Positions 46,113-54,732 of a stretch of DNA of 63,870 nucleotides are shown one piece after another; the stretch's first letter is position 1; every line of letters starts with the position of its first letter. The position numbers and the translations under genes were made by a program. Source of the DNA: Oerskovia merdavium (GTDB lineage: Bacteria > Actinomycetota > Actinomycetes > Actinomycetales > Cellulomonadaceae); the NCBI RefSeq assembly GCF_014836755.1, contig NZ_JACSQF010000009.1, positions 1 to 63,870 on the forward strand, given 5' to 3'. The notes under the pieces are model-generated. The model was not told the origin of the DNA and did no database searches. It saw only the letters and a program-made list of their open reading frames with translations.

Positions 46113-47249
46113 TCACACCACGGTCAGCCGGGCCGCGGCCTCGTGCACCCGCTCGTCGCTCGCGGTGAGCGCGACACGGACGTGGCCGGCCGCCGTCGGG
46201 CCGTAGAAGGCCCCGGGACCCACGAGGATCCCGAGGTCCGCAAGGGCGCCCACGGTCTCCCAGCAGTCGTGCTCATCCGCCGTCTCGCCCGCCGGGCGCG
46301 ACCACAGGTAGAGACCGGCCTGCGACCCGTCGACCTGGAGTCCGGCCTGCCCCAGCGCAGGAAGGAGCACGTCCCGACGCCGCCGGTAGACCTCGCGCTG
46401 GGCTGCGACGTGCGCGTCGTCCGTGAGAGCCGCGACCATGGCCGCCTGGACCGGGGCCGGCACGATCATGCCCAGGTGCTTGCGCGTCGTGAGCAGGTCG
46501 GCGACGACCCCGGGGTCTCCCGCGACGAACGCGGCCCGGTACCCCGCGAGGTTCGACTGCTTGGACAGCGAGTACGCGGCGAGCAGGCCTTCGTTCGAAC
46601 CACCGCTCACGCGCGGGTCGAGGATGCTCGGCACACCGGAGGTGGCGAACGGCTCCTCCCACGCGAGCTCGGCATAGCACTCGTCGCTCACGACGACCGC
46701 ACCGATCTCCCGTGCAGCGGCGACCACCCGCGCGAGCTGCTCGACCCCGAGGACCTCCCCCGTCGGGTTGCCCGGGGAGTTGACCCAGACCAGGCGCACG
46801 TCTTCTCGCCCCGCCCAGTCCTCGACCCGGTCGGTCGCGAGCGGGGTCGCGCCGGCGAGCCGGGCCCCCACGTCGTAGGTCGGGTACGCGGTGGCCGGGT
46901 GGACGACGACGTCCCCCGGACCGAGCCGCAGCAGCGACGGCAGCAGGCCCACGAGCTCCTTGGAACCGACCGTGGGCAGGACCGCGTCCGGGTCCAGCCC
47001 GGGCACGCCACGACGCCGCGCGAACCAGTCGACGACAGCCTCGCGCAGCACGGGCGTGCCGTGCGTGGTCGGGTACCCGTGCGCGTCCCCGGCGGCGGCG
47101 AGCGCGTCCCGCACGACGGCGGGGGTCGGGTCGACCGGCGTGCCGATCGAGAGGTCCACGATCCCGCGCGGGTGCTGTCGGGCGCGCTCGGCGAACGGCG
47201 TGAGCGAGTCCCACGGGTAGGCGAGGCCACCCAGGCTGGCGAATCCCAT
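46113..47249 (-). CDS. dapC: succinyldiaminopimelate transaminase
   Basis: A 378-residue class I PLP aminotransferase of the lysine pathway. It has the PLP-site block SPGNPTGEV, SDECYAE and the lysine motif AYSLSKQSNLAGYR. It follows the 7Fe ferredoxin gene by 21 bases, the arrangement recalled for M. tuberculosis Rv1177-Rv1178, which supports DapC over other aminotransferases. The ATG lies 12 bases after GGAGG. With dapD and dapE in the window, three succinylase-branch steps are present. Confidence 0.9.
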   Translation of the reverse strand: MGFASLGGLAYPWDSLTPFAERARQHPRGIVDLSIGTPVDPTPAVVRDALAAAGDAHGYPTTHGTPVLREAVVDWFARRRGVPGLDPDAVLPTVGSKELVGLLPSLLRLGPGDVVVHPATAYPTYDVGARLAGATPLATDRVEDWAGREDVRLVWVNSPGNPTGEVLGVEQLARVVAAAREIGAVVVSDECYAELAWEEPFATSGVPSILDPRVSGGSNEGLLAAYSLSKQSNLAGYRAAFVAGDPGVVADLLTTRKHLGMIVPAPVQAAMVAALTDDAHVAAQREVYRRRRDVLLPALGQAGLQVDGSQAGLYLWSRPAGETADEHDCWETVGALADLGILVGPGAFYGPTAAGHVRVALTASDERVHEAAARLTVV

Positions 47250-47270
47250 GGTGTTGTCCGGCCTCCGGGC

Positions 47271-47588
47271 TCAGGCCTGCGGGGCCAGGGCGGCGATCAT
47301 CGGGTCGTCCTTCTCGATCATGCCCATCTTCGCCGCACCACCCGGCGACCCCAGGTCGTCGAAGAACTCCACGTTCGCCCGGTAGTAGTCGCTCCACTCC
47401 GAGGGCACGTCGTCCTCGTAGTAGATCGCCTCCACCGGACACACCGGCTCGCACGCACCACAGTCCACGCACTCGTCAGGATGGATGTACAACGACCGCT
47501 TGCCCTCGTAGATGCAGTCCACCGGACACTCCTCGATGCACGCCTTGTCCTTCACGTCCACACAAGGCTGAGCAATCACGTACGTCAC
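47271..47588 (-). CDS. fdxA: 7Fe ferredoxin
   Basis: A 105-residue ferredoxin that binds one 3Fe-4S and one 4Fe-4S cluster. Visible motifs are CVDVKDKACIEECPVDC and CVDCGACEPVCPVEAI, plus the family tail with WSDYYRANVEFFDDLG. GTG at 47588 is chosen because AAGGA lies about 8 bases before it and the length is standard; a longer frame upstream is rejected. It heads an operon with dapC and is divergent from the SH3-like gene. Confidence 0.95.
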   Translation of the reverse strand: MTYVIAQPCVDVKDKACIEECPVDCIYEGKRSLYIHPDECVDCGACEPVCPVEAIYYEDDVPSEWSDYYRANVEFFDDLGSPGGAAKMGMIEKDDPMIAALAPQA

Positions 47589-47672
47589 GTCGGAGGTCCT
47601 TCCACCTTCTGCACAGGGCACTTCCCCCTAGTATCTCTCAGGAGACGGACATCCCGGCCACCCGCCGACCAA

Positions 47673-48014
47673 GTGAGCGTGACGACTGCTGTGAACCCCC
47701 CGCACCGCTTCCCCGCCGTCGACCCCGACTGGGCCTCCTGGCCCGCGGGCACGCGCGTCGTGCTCCGTCGCCGCCTGACCGACGCCGAGTCGCTCGCGAC
47801 GCGCGACCCGGCGAGCGGCGAGCCCGCGAAGACCGTGACCGACGTCATCGGGATCGTCCTGTCGACCGCGCCCGGGGAGTCCGTGACCGTCCGCACCGAC
47901 GCGGGCGGCTCGCGCGACGCGGTCGAGGTGACGATCCCGGCCGAACAGCTCGTCGCGGCCAAGCGCATCCCCCCGAGGCCGCCGCGACGGCTGCCCCGCC
48001 AGCCGGTCGACTGA
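47673..48014 (+). CDS. stand-alone SH3-like domain protein (Rv0428c N-terminal type)
   Basis: A 113-residue protein with a beta-rich domain: WPAGTRVVLRRRL, then TVTDVIGIVLS, SVTVRTDAGG and QLVAAKRIPPRPPRR. This is the pattern found at the N-terminus of actinobacterial Rv0428c-like GNAT acetyltransferases, but no acetyltransferase domain follows. The GTG at 47673 is the first of three close GTG codons; which is used is uncertain. Function unknown. It lies 85 bases from fdxA, divergently. Confidence 0.65.
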   Translation: MSVTTAVNPPHRFPAVDPDWASWPAGTRVVLRRRLTDAESLATRDPASGEPAKTVTDVIGIVLSTAPGESVTVRTDAGGSRDAVEVTIPAEQLVAAKRIPPRPPRRLPRQPVD

Positions 48015-48061
48015 GCCCGGCGAACGGCCGAGCCCGGCGTCCGGGTCCCGGCCCGGTCCGC

Positions 48062-48463
48062 TCAGCCAGGCACGACCGCGGCGATCGCGCTCACCTCGAT
48101 CAGGGCTCCGGGCACCCCGAGCCCCACGACCCGCGCCGCAGTCACGAGGGGCGGCGCCCCGGCGGTCGCCAGTCGCGGCGCGATCGCACCGTACGCCGCG
48201 CCGAGGTCCGCGTCGGCCGCGAGGAGGACCGTCCACTGCACGACGTCGGCGAGCGAGGCCCCCGCCGCCTCGAGCGCGATGCTGACGTTGTCGATGGTCC
48301 GGACCGACTGCTCGGCGACGTCGTCCGAGACGACCGCGCCCGTGTCGTCGACGCCGTTCTGGCCGCCCACGTAGATGGTCGCGGCCCCCGCGGGGACGAT
48401 CGCGACATGACTGAACGCCGGGCTCACCACGAGCCCGGCCGGCTGCATCCGTGTGATCTCCAT
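48062..48463 (-). CDS. RidA/YjgF-family protein
   Basis: A 133-residue protein with the family core YVGGQNGVDDTGAVV, SIALEAAGASLADVV and ALIEVSAIA. The Arg that marks imine-deaminating RidA (in the P-x-R-S block) is not evident: the matching stretch reads PPLVTAARVV, so it is probably a Rid subfamily without the standard activity. ATG at 48463 fits the family length; a longer frame is rejected. Single gene downstream of tyrA on the same strand, with a gap of about 120 bases between. Confidence 0.82.
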   Translation of the reverse strand: MEITRMQPAGLVVSPAFSHVAIVPAGAATIYVGGQNGVDDTGAVVSDDVAEQSVRTIDNVSIALEAAGASLADVVQWTVLLAADADLGAAYGAIAPRLATAGAPPLVTAARVVGLGVPGALIEVSAIAAVVPG

Positions 48464-48583
48464 GACCCCCACGGTTCCACGGCCCCCTGACACCGGCAGC
48501 ACGAGCGGCACGGCGAGCGCACGGGCCCGAGGACCGGGGTGGAGGGACCCGGCCCGCGGTGGCGCGTTCGCGCGGCGACCGGC

Positions 48584-49600
48584 CTAGCGGTGCAGTCCGA
48601 CGAGCGAGCCCTGCACCGAGACGACGGCCCAGCCCGCGAGGCAGAGTTCGACGAGCTCCCCTGCACCGTCCGGTTCCGCGAGGTCGACCGTCAGCCGTTC
48701 GCCCGACCCGTCCTGCACCGGCGACCCGGACGAGACCGACGACGGCCCGTCGACGCCCCGAGGCTGCCAGCCGGCCCGGACGTCGTCGGCACGGTCGAAG
48801 AACTCCGCCGCCGAGGCGTTCGCCTCGAGCGCCGTCGCGAGCGCCTCCAGGTCCCGTGCGGCGAGGCGCAGGGCGGGAGCGACCCACCCCGCGTTCTCGG
48901 TGAGCATGGCCTCGGTCCGGCGCGGGTCGGTCCGGCCCACCCGGGTCCCGTCGCGGAAGCTGCCCGCCGCGAGCGCCAGCGCGACGTCACGGACCGGGGC
49001 CGCCGAGACCAGGTTCAGCAGCTCGATCGCGAACGCGTGCGGGACGTGGCTGATGAGCGCGGCGGCCTCGTCGTGCACCTCGTCCGTCAGGACGTAGGCG
49101 CTCCCACCCGCGGGGCCCGTCACGAGCGCGAGCAGCGTCACGAGCAGGTCCGCCCGTGTGCGCTCGGTGACCGTGACGGCCCACCGTGCGCCGTCGAGCA
49201 GCGACTCCGAGGAGGCCGCGAATCCCGAGTGCTCGGTCCCCGCCATGGGGTGCGCACCGACGTACTGCTGCCCCAGACCGCACGCGTCGAGGACGTCGCG
49301 CACGGGCCCCTTGACCGACCCGACGTCCGTGACGAGCGTGGTCGCCGGCAGGTGGCGCGCGACCTCGGTGGCCACGGGACGCATGGCCCGCAACGGCACC
49401 GCGAGGACCAGGACGTCAGGCGCCGCGGTGCACAGCGCCTCGATGTCCGACGTGACGAGGATCCCGGCCGTCGCTGCCTCGGCGCGCGTCGCGGCCGAGG
49501 AGTCGTGGCCCGTGACCTCGATCCCCTGCGCCGCCAGTCTCCGGGCCAGCGACCCACCGATGAGCCCGAGGCCCAGGACCGCGACGGTCGGCGACGTCAT
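48584..49600 (-). CDS. tyrA: prephenate dehydrogenase
   Basis: Makes 4-hydroxyphenylpyruvate (or arogenate-derived product) for tyrosine. The 338-residue protein begins with a Rossmann loop VAVLGLGLIGGSLARRL and has TDVGSVKGPV and GAHPMAGTEHSGF. No ACT domain is plain at the C-terminus, which is a less conserved Ser/Glu-rich extension. ATG overlaps the pheA stop by 4 bases (ATGA). Third gene of the pseudo-pheA - pheA - tyrA operon. Confidence 0.9.
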   Translation of the reverse strand: MTSPTVAVLGLGLIGGSLARRLAAQGIEVTGHDSSAATRAEAATAGILVTSDIEALCTAAPDVLVLAVPLRAMRPVATEVARHLPATTLVTDVGSVKGPVRDVLDACGLGQQYVGAHPMAGTEHSGFAASSESLLDGARWAVTVTERTRADLLVTLLALVTGPAGGSAYVLTDEVHDEAAALISHVPHAFAIELLNLVSAAPVRDVALALAAGSFRDGTRVGRTDPRRTEAMLTENAGWVAPALRLAARDLEALATALEANASAAEFFDRADDVRAGWQPRGVDGPSSVSSGSPVQDGSGERLTVDLAEPDGAGELVELCLAGWAVVSVQGSLVGLHR

Positions 49601-50598
49601 GCCCACAGCAGCCCCCGGTCCAGCTCGTCGGCGCTCGCGCCGGCCCCGACCGAGCCCACCGGCACGTGGTCGCTCGAGAGCGCCTCGTCGAGCTCGCCCC
49701 GGGCCGGGAAGACACCGAGCGTCTTGACCGAGTCGCCCGCGGCGAGCAGGCCCTCGAGCACCTTCCGCACGGCCGGTTCCCACGGCGCCGCGTCGGCCGT
49801 CAGGACGAACACGTACTTGCCCTCGAGCGCCTTGAGCGGACGCGTGATGAGACTCGACAGGTTGACCCCGCCCGCCCCGAACGCCTGCGTGATCCGTGCC
49901 AGGACCCCCGGGCCCGTCACGAGAGGCGTGAGCGCGAGCATGGTGCGCCACTGTGCGGGACCGTCGGTCCGCGCCGCCGCGAGGGCGTCCCTCGCGCGGT
50001 CCCGCCGGACGATCGTGAGGAACCGGGTCCGTGCGCCGTGGAAGTCCTCGACGCCGGCCTCGAGCAGGTCGAGACCGTAGAGCTCGCCGCAGATGCTCGG
50101 CCCCAGCGCCACCTGGTGCGCGGTCGCGTCCCGGCACGCCGACGCGTTGGACGCGGCCGGCACCGGCAGCGCCCCCGAGCGCGTCACGAACTCCTGGCAC
50201 TGCGCCAGGCCGTGCGGGTGCGCGGTCACCTCGGTCAGCTCGCCGTGGCCCGGTCGGACGAACGCGTCGAACGTGATCTCGAGGACCACCTCGTCGATCG
50301 CGACGACGTCCTCGCTGCCCACGATCGCATCGAGCGACGGGACCACGTACCCCTCGACCGAGTTCTCGATCGCGACGATGCCCTGGTCGAAGGCCCCCGA
50401 GGCGACCCCGGCGTAGACGTCCGTCACGGTCGCGGCCGGCACCAGCTCGACGGGCGCCTCGACCGGACCCACGGCACGGCCCGAGGTGGTGCCGGACGCC
50501 TCCGGGGCCTCAGCGGGCTGTCCCTGGGACCGGACCCACTGCACGGCCGCCTGGTGCGTGAACGTGCCCTCGGGCCCGAGGTAGGCGACCCGGCTCAC
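49597..50598 (-). CDS. pheA: prephenate dehydratase
   Basis: Converts prephenate to phenylpyruvate. The 333-residue protein has the PDT block VAYLGPEGTFTHQAA, GIVAIENSVEGYV, and the TRF motif (ARTRFLTIV), followed by an ACT regulatory domain (GVLARITQAFGAGGVNLSSL). A Pro/Glu insertion of about 30 residues follows the first block. GTG at 50598 overlaps the preceding gene by 4 bases (GTGA). The ACT domain predicts feedback by phenylalanine. Confidence 0.93.
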   Translation of the reverse strand: MSRVAYLGPEGTFTHQAAVQWVRSQGQPAEAPEASGTTSGRAVGPVEAPVELVPAATVTDVYAGVASGAFDQGIVAIENSVEGYVVPSLDAIVGSEDVVAIDEVVLEITFDAFVRPGHGELTEVTAHPHGLAQCQEFVTRSGALPVPAASNASACRDATAHQVALGPSICGELYGLDLLEAGVEDFHGARTRFLTIVRRDRARDALAAARTDGPAQWRTMLALTPLVTGPGVLARITQAFGAGGVNLSSLITRPLKALEGKYVFVLTADAAPWEPAVRKVLEGLLAAGDSVKTLGVFPARGELDEALSSDHVPVGSVGAGASADELDRGLLWA

Positions 50599-51482
50599 GA
50601 GCCCACGTGCTCCGGCGCCCACTGCGGCACCAACGCGTCCGGGCCGGGCAGGAAGTCACGTCCCGGGAGCACCGCGAGGACGCGGTGCGCCACGTCGCGC
50701 GCCGCGAGCTCGCTCACGAGCGACGACAGCACCGCTGCGTCGGGGCACGAGAACGACGAGAAGAAGATGTGCGGCCCCGCGAGCGAGCGGTGGCTGCGCA
50801 GGTGCTGCATGTCGATCCCGCTCTCCGCGATGACCGACAGGGTCTGCTGGAGCGAACCGCGGTGGTCGTCGCGCGGACCGAACGCGAACCACACCTGCGC
50901 CTCGCCCTCGACGACGGGCGCGGGACGCCGGGCCTCGACGAGCCCGTACCAGATGGGGGCCCCCGCGCTCAGCTGTTCGCTGCCCGGGATCTCGGCCCAC
51001 CCCGCGGGGATCTCCGAGCGCTCGACGACCAGGGTGCCGTCCCGGCCCGAGAGTGCGATGCGCTCGTCGAGCGCCGTCCGGGAGGGGACCAGACGCGGGT
51101 TCGCGCCCAGGGTCCGCAGGACGTGACGGCAGTCGCGCATCCCGGCCTCGTCGACCACGACGCTGCCCGTGGCCTGGCCAGGCCGACCGACCCACACCCA
51201 CTGGGCGGGGACCGCGACGGCCGCGGTCACGACCAAGGACGGCGACGCCGCCAGGAGCGCCCGCTCGAGGTCGTGCGACGGCTGCGCGGGGTGCCCGATG
51301 TGCATGACGGCTGCGAGGTCGTCGATGCTCGCGACCGTCGCCAGGGTCGACGACGTGGATCCCAGGTCCAGCAGGTCGTCGGCGCCGGTCCCCGCGGGCA
51401 GACCGTCCGCGCCGTGCCACTTCGCGATCTGCGCCGCGAGCCGCGCGTGGGCCCCCGACTCGCGTTCACTACGTCCGAGCAT
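50595..51482 (-). CDS. PheA-like pseudoenzyme with ACT domain
   Basis: A 295-residue protein that aligns along its length with the pheA product next to it, but without the active-site motifs. The block equal to AIENSVEGY reads MHIGHPAQPSH, the TRF block reads WYGLVEA, and GPEGTFT has no counterpart. Later segments match well (VWVGRPGQ versus AFVRPGHG), and the C-terminal part is a PheA-type ACT domain (GSLQQTLSVIAESGIDMQHL). Residues 1-60 are unrelated. It overlaps pheA by 4 bases. It may be an amino-acid-binding regulatory partner; this is inference. Confidence 0.72.
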   Translation of the reverse strand: MLGRSERESGAHARLAAQIAKWHGADGLPAGTGADDLLDLGSTSSTLATVASIDDLAAVMHIGHPAQPSHDLERALLAASPSLVVTAAVAVPAQWVWVGRPGQATGSVVVDEAGMRDCRHVLRTLGANPRLVPSRTALDERIALSGRDGTLVVERSEIPAGWAEIPGSEQLSAGAPIWYGLVEARRPAPVVEGEAQVWFAFGPRDDHRGSLQQTLSVIAESGIDMQHLRSHRSLAGPHIFFSSFSCPDAAVLSSLVSELAARDVAHRVLAVLPGRDFLPGPDALVPQWAPEHVGS

Positions 51483-51660
51483 CGAGTGTCTCTGCCTTGC
51501 CTCGAGGGGTGGCTGCGCGAGCGCAGCGCGGGTCAGCGTCCGCCGAGCAGTCTAGCCGCGAGGGCACGTCCCGGCCGCGGGCGCAGGGCTCCGTGAGACG
51601 TCCCGGGCCACCGGTGACGCCCCGACCTTCCAGGCAGCGGCGAGTGCCGCGCCGAGCGCG

Positions 51661-51700
51661 ACGGAGCGGGCCGCGACCTTCCGGTCACGACCCGCTCCGT
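51661..51700 (-). terminator. hairpin after the VanW-domain gene
   Basis: ACGGAGCGGG (51661-51670) pairs with CCCGCTCCGT (51691-51700); the loop forms an inner GACC/GGTC stem. It lies about 76 bases past the stop at 51776. The rest of the 293-base gap to the pseudo-pheA start shows no gene. Confidence 0.65.
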
Positions 51701-51775
51701 GGTACTACCGGGCGCCTCGCCGACGCCCGACGCCGACCTGCTGGCTCCTGGTCGGAGGAACAGCTGGTCAGCAGG

Positions 51776-54649
51776 TCACGGCGCGCACACGACCTGGTTG
51801 TCCGGCTTGTACGTCCACGTGTTCTTCTCGTCCTTGACGACCTTGCCGTCGAGCAGGACCTTGCGGGGCGTCGTGATCGTGAACCCGGGGTTGCCCTTGG
51901 GCTGCGGCACGCAGTCGGCGCCCGAGTGCGTCACGGTCGTCGGCTGGACGACGTTGCGCTTCTCGCCCTCGCTCGTCTGCACCTCGTAGTACTTGGTGCT
52001 CCAGATCGCGACGTGCAGCTCACCGCCGCCGACCCAGGACTGCATGAGGACGCCGTAGGGGGTGTCGTTCTTGAACTTCATGTCGATCGAGCCGACGAAG
52101 ATGGTCGCCTCGCGCCCCGCCGGGTAGCGGCTGAACCAGTAGCTGTGCTGACGGTGCTCGACGTCGTCGAGGCCCGCGAAGAACCCGGCGTTGTACGTCG
52201 TGGTGGCCATCTGCGACAGACCGCCTCCGATCCCGTCGACGTGCTTGCCGTCCTGGACGATGCCGGCCGAGAAGTAGCCCCCGGCCTTGGTGATCGGCGA
52301 CAGCGTCTCCGTCAGCGAGAACGTCTCGCCCGGCAGCACGAGAGTCCCGTTGACCTTGCTCGCCCCGACGCGCAGGTTCTCGGTGCGCTGGGCGTCGTTG
52401 GTCAGGGGCGTCGAGAACTCGGAGACCTTCTCCTTGACGCCGAGCGCCTCGAGCGCGGCGACCGACTGGGCCGGGTCCGACTCGACGAGCTCGACGGTCG
52501 CCGTCCGCTCCGTCCCCGTCCCCGCAGTGGCGACCGCGGCGCTGAGGGCCGCGGGGTCGATCGTCGTGCCGGGCGCCCCGCCCTCGATCACCGGGGCGCC
52601 GTTGACGAAGACGAACTTGGCGTCGGCCGCCGCGTTGAGCAGGTCGTCCGTGCCGTCGACGACCGCCTCGAGGAGCGTCGCACCGTCGAGCGTGAGCTGG
52701 AGCGAGCCGTCCGCCGCGTTGAACGCCGCAGCCTCTGCCAGCACGTCCGGGCTCAGCTCGGCACGCTGGCCCCCGACCTCGACCGTGACCGGCGCCGAGA
52801 CCAGCGTCGTGGCCTGCGCGAGCGCCGCGTCCGTCTCCGCCTGGGTGATGGCCGGAGCGATCGGGTCGGTCGGCAGGTCGAGCGGCTGCGCGGCAGTGAG
52901 CCACGACGACTCGATGATCGTGGTGGCCTCGTCTGCGACGACCTCGGCGCCGTCGAGCGCCGGCGTGGCGGTGGGCTGCCCGTCGGTGAACACGACCGAA
53001 CCGTCGACGGGCTCGACGTTGAGGCTCGCCTCGACCTCCGCGACCTGGGCTGCGAGCTTGGTCTTGTCGACCGTCGTGACGGGCAGCTCCTCCTCGCCGC
53101 CGAAGAGCTGCTTCCACAGCTGGACGGGGCTCATGGAGAAGGACGTCAGCTCGTCGGCCGTGGCCTGGGCGTCGAACGCGAGGCCTGCGGCCGCGGGGTC
53201 GAGGGTCGTGGTCGCCTCACCGGCCTGGAGCGTGATCGGCTCCTTCGCGCGTCCCCCGAGCCCCTTCTCGAGCGCCGACACGGCCGAGGTCCGGTCGAGG
53301 CCGCCGACCTCGACCCCCGCCACCGTGGTCTCGGGCGGCACCTTGTCCGAGTAGAACCACTGGGCTCCCGTGTAGAGGCCGGCGAGCACGACGACGCCGA
53401 TGCCCGCCCACAGGGCGACCTTGGGCAGTCGGCTCGGTGCCTTGTCACCGGACAGGCCCGCGAGGGGCGAGTCGTCGGCCGGCGGCTCCGCTCCCGCGGG
53501 GGCCGAAACCCCCACGGGCGTGAACGCCGAGGTGACAGAGGTTCGCGCGGGAGCGGCGGGTGCGGGGGTCGCCGCAGCGCCCGACGTCGCCGCGCTCGTC
53601 CACGCAGACGTCGCCGGGGCGAAGGGGGAAGCGGGCGCCGCGGAGGCCGCGACCGGGGTTGCGGGAACCTCGGGGGCGCCCGGCAGGGGCGCGAGAACCT
53701 GGGTCGCCTGGGCGTCCGGGACCGGGAGGGCCTCCACGGGCGGCAGGACCTCGGTCACGGCGTTGGTCGGGACCTCGGTGGGAGCCGGCTCGACGGGAGC
53801 CGGCTCGGCCGCCACCGGACCTGCGGGCTCAGCGCGCGCGGGCTCGACCAGAACGGGCTCGACGGGAGCAGGCTCGGCCGCCACCGGACGTGCGGGCTCA
53901 GCGGGAGCGGGCTCGACGGGAGCCGGCTCGGCGGGAGCGTCCGCCTGCTCGAACGCGAAGACCCGAGGAGAGTAGGGCACGTCGTCGTCATCGTCGAACG
54001 ACGGGCCGTGAGCAGCTGCCGCGGGCTCGGTGTCCGCGACGGGAGCGGCAGTCGGCGCGGGTGCGCTCACCGGCTCGACCGCAACAGGGGCGTGCTCGAC
54101 CGGCGCCGCTTCGACAGGAGCGGGGAGCTCGGCATCGGCCACGGTCTCTGCCGACTCGACTGATGCAGGCTCGACCGGTGCCGGGGCCTCTCCCGAAGGA
54201 GCATCTGCGGCTGCGGGCGCGGTCGCCTCGGCGACCGGCGCGGGCTCGGCAGGTACAGCCGGTGCCGTCGCGGGGGTGACCACCGCGTCCGAGTCGACCG
54301 GCAGAACGTCCGCGCCGGACTCGACCGTGACGTCCTCTGTGCCGAGCGTCTCGGCGGGCGGCTCAGGCGATGACACCGTGTCCGCGGCGGGCACTGCCGC
54401 ATCCTCGGCAGGCGTCGGCACGGGCTGCGTGTCCAGAGACCCGCCCTCGACCGGAGCCGACTCCTCCGCAGGCTCGACGACCTCCTGGTCAGAGACGGCG
54501 CGCCCGGCCTCGGCGGCTGGGCTCGTCGGGGCGTCGGCCGCGGCGGGCACTGCCGCTGCGGCGGCCGGGGTGCCTGGCTCCACAGGAGTCGCAGTCCCGT
54601 CGCTCAGGCTCGGGTCGGGCGCGTTCTCACGCTCGGTCGGGTGTCCCAT
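51776..54649 (-). CDS. large membrane protein with peptidoglycan-binding and VanW domains
   Basis: A 957-residue protein. Residues 1-405 are a long cytoplasmic Pro/Ala/Glu/Val-rich tract with EPAPVEPAPAEPA-type repeats, then one membrane helix (about 410-430, VALWAGIGVVVLAGLYTGA). The outer part has putative peptidoglycan-binding repeats (PPETTVAGVEVGGLDRTSAV and later ones), then a VanW domain (GETFSLTETLSPITKAGGYF, GIGGGLSQMATTTYNA). VanW proteins occur in vancomycin-resistance loci but their role is unknown. ATG at 54649 has GGAG 7 bases upstream; a longer frame is rejected. Confidence 0.85.
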   Translation of the reverse strand: MGHPTERENAPDPSLSDGTATPVEPGTPAAAAAVPAAADAPTSPAAEAGRAVSDQEVVEPAEESAPVEGGSLDTQPVPTPAEDAAVPAADTVSSPEPPAETLGTEDVTVESGADVLPVDSDAVVTPATAPAVPAEPAPVAEATAPAAADAPSGEAPAPVEPASVESAETVADAELPAPVEAAPVEHAPVAVEPVSAPAPTAAPVADTEPAAAAHGPSFDDDDDVPYSPRVFAFEQADAPAEPAPVEPAPAEPARPVAAEPAPVEPVLVEPARAEPAGPVAAEPAPVEPAPTEVPTNAVTEVLPPVEALPVPDAQATQVLAPLPGAPEVPATPVAASAAPASPFAPATSAWTSAATSGAAATPAPAAPARTSVTSAFTPVGVSAPAGAEPPADDSPLAGLSGDKAPSRLPKVALWAGIGVVVLAGLYTGAQWFYSDKVPPETTVAGVEVGGLDRTSAVSALEKGLGGRAKEPITLQAGEATTTLDPAAAGLAFDAQATADELTSFSMSPVQLWKQLFGGEEELPVTTVDKTKLAAQVAEVEASLNVEPVDGSVVFTDGQPTATPALDGAEVVADEATTIIESSWLTAAQPLDLPTDPIAPAITQAETDAALAQATTLVSAPVTVEVGGQRAELSPDVLAEAAAFNAADGSLQLTLDGATLLEAVVDGTDDLLNAAADAKFVFVNGAPVIEGGAPGTTIDPAALSAAVATAGTGTERTATVELVESDPAQSVAALEALGVKEKVSEFSTPLTNDAQRTENLRVGASKVNGTLVLPGETFSLTETLSPITKAGGYFSAGIVQDGKHVDGIGGGLSQMATTTYNAGFFAGLDDVEHRQHSYWFSRYPAGREATIFVGSIDMKFKNDTPYGVLMQSWVGGGELHVAIWSTKYYEVQTSEGEKRNVVQPTTVTHSGADCVPQPKGNPGFTITTPRKVLLDGKVVKDEKNTWTYKPDNQVVCAP
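53791..53903. repeat. 69-base direct repeat in the VanW-protein gene
   Basis: Two nearly identical 44-base blocks at 53791-53834 and 53860-53903 (offset 69 bases, 23 codons) encode successive Glu-Pro-Ala units of the cytoplasmic tract. They lie in frame, so copy number could vary by slippage without frameshift. Confidence 0.7.
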
Positions 54650-54732
54650 CGACTGTCTCCGTGATGATGTGGGTGCGCGGTCGAGCCGCGACGAAAGAGT
54701 GGGGGATGCGGGCAGCCCGCACGGGGGCAATT

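Noticed and set aside
53791-53903. Tandem repeats as a possible CRISPR or mobile element trace
   Set aside because: The repeat lies in frame inside a coding region and encodes low-complexity Glu-Pro-Ala units; no spacers or transposase are present.
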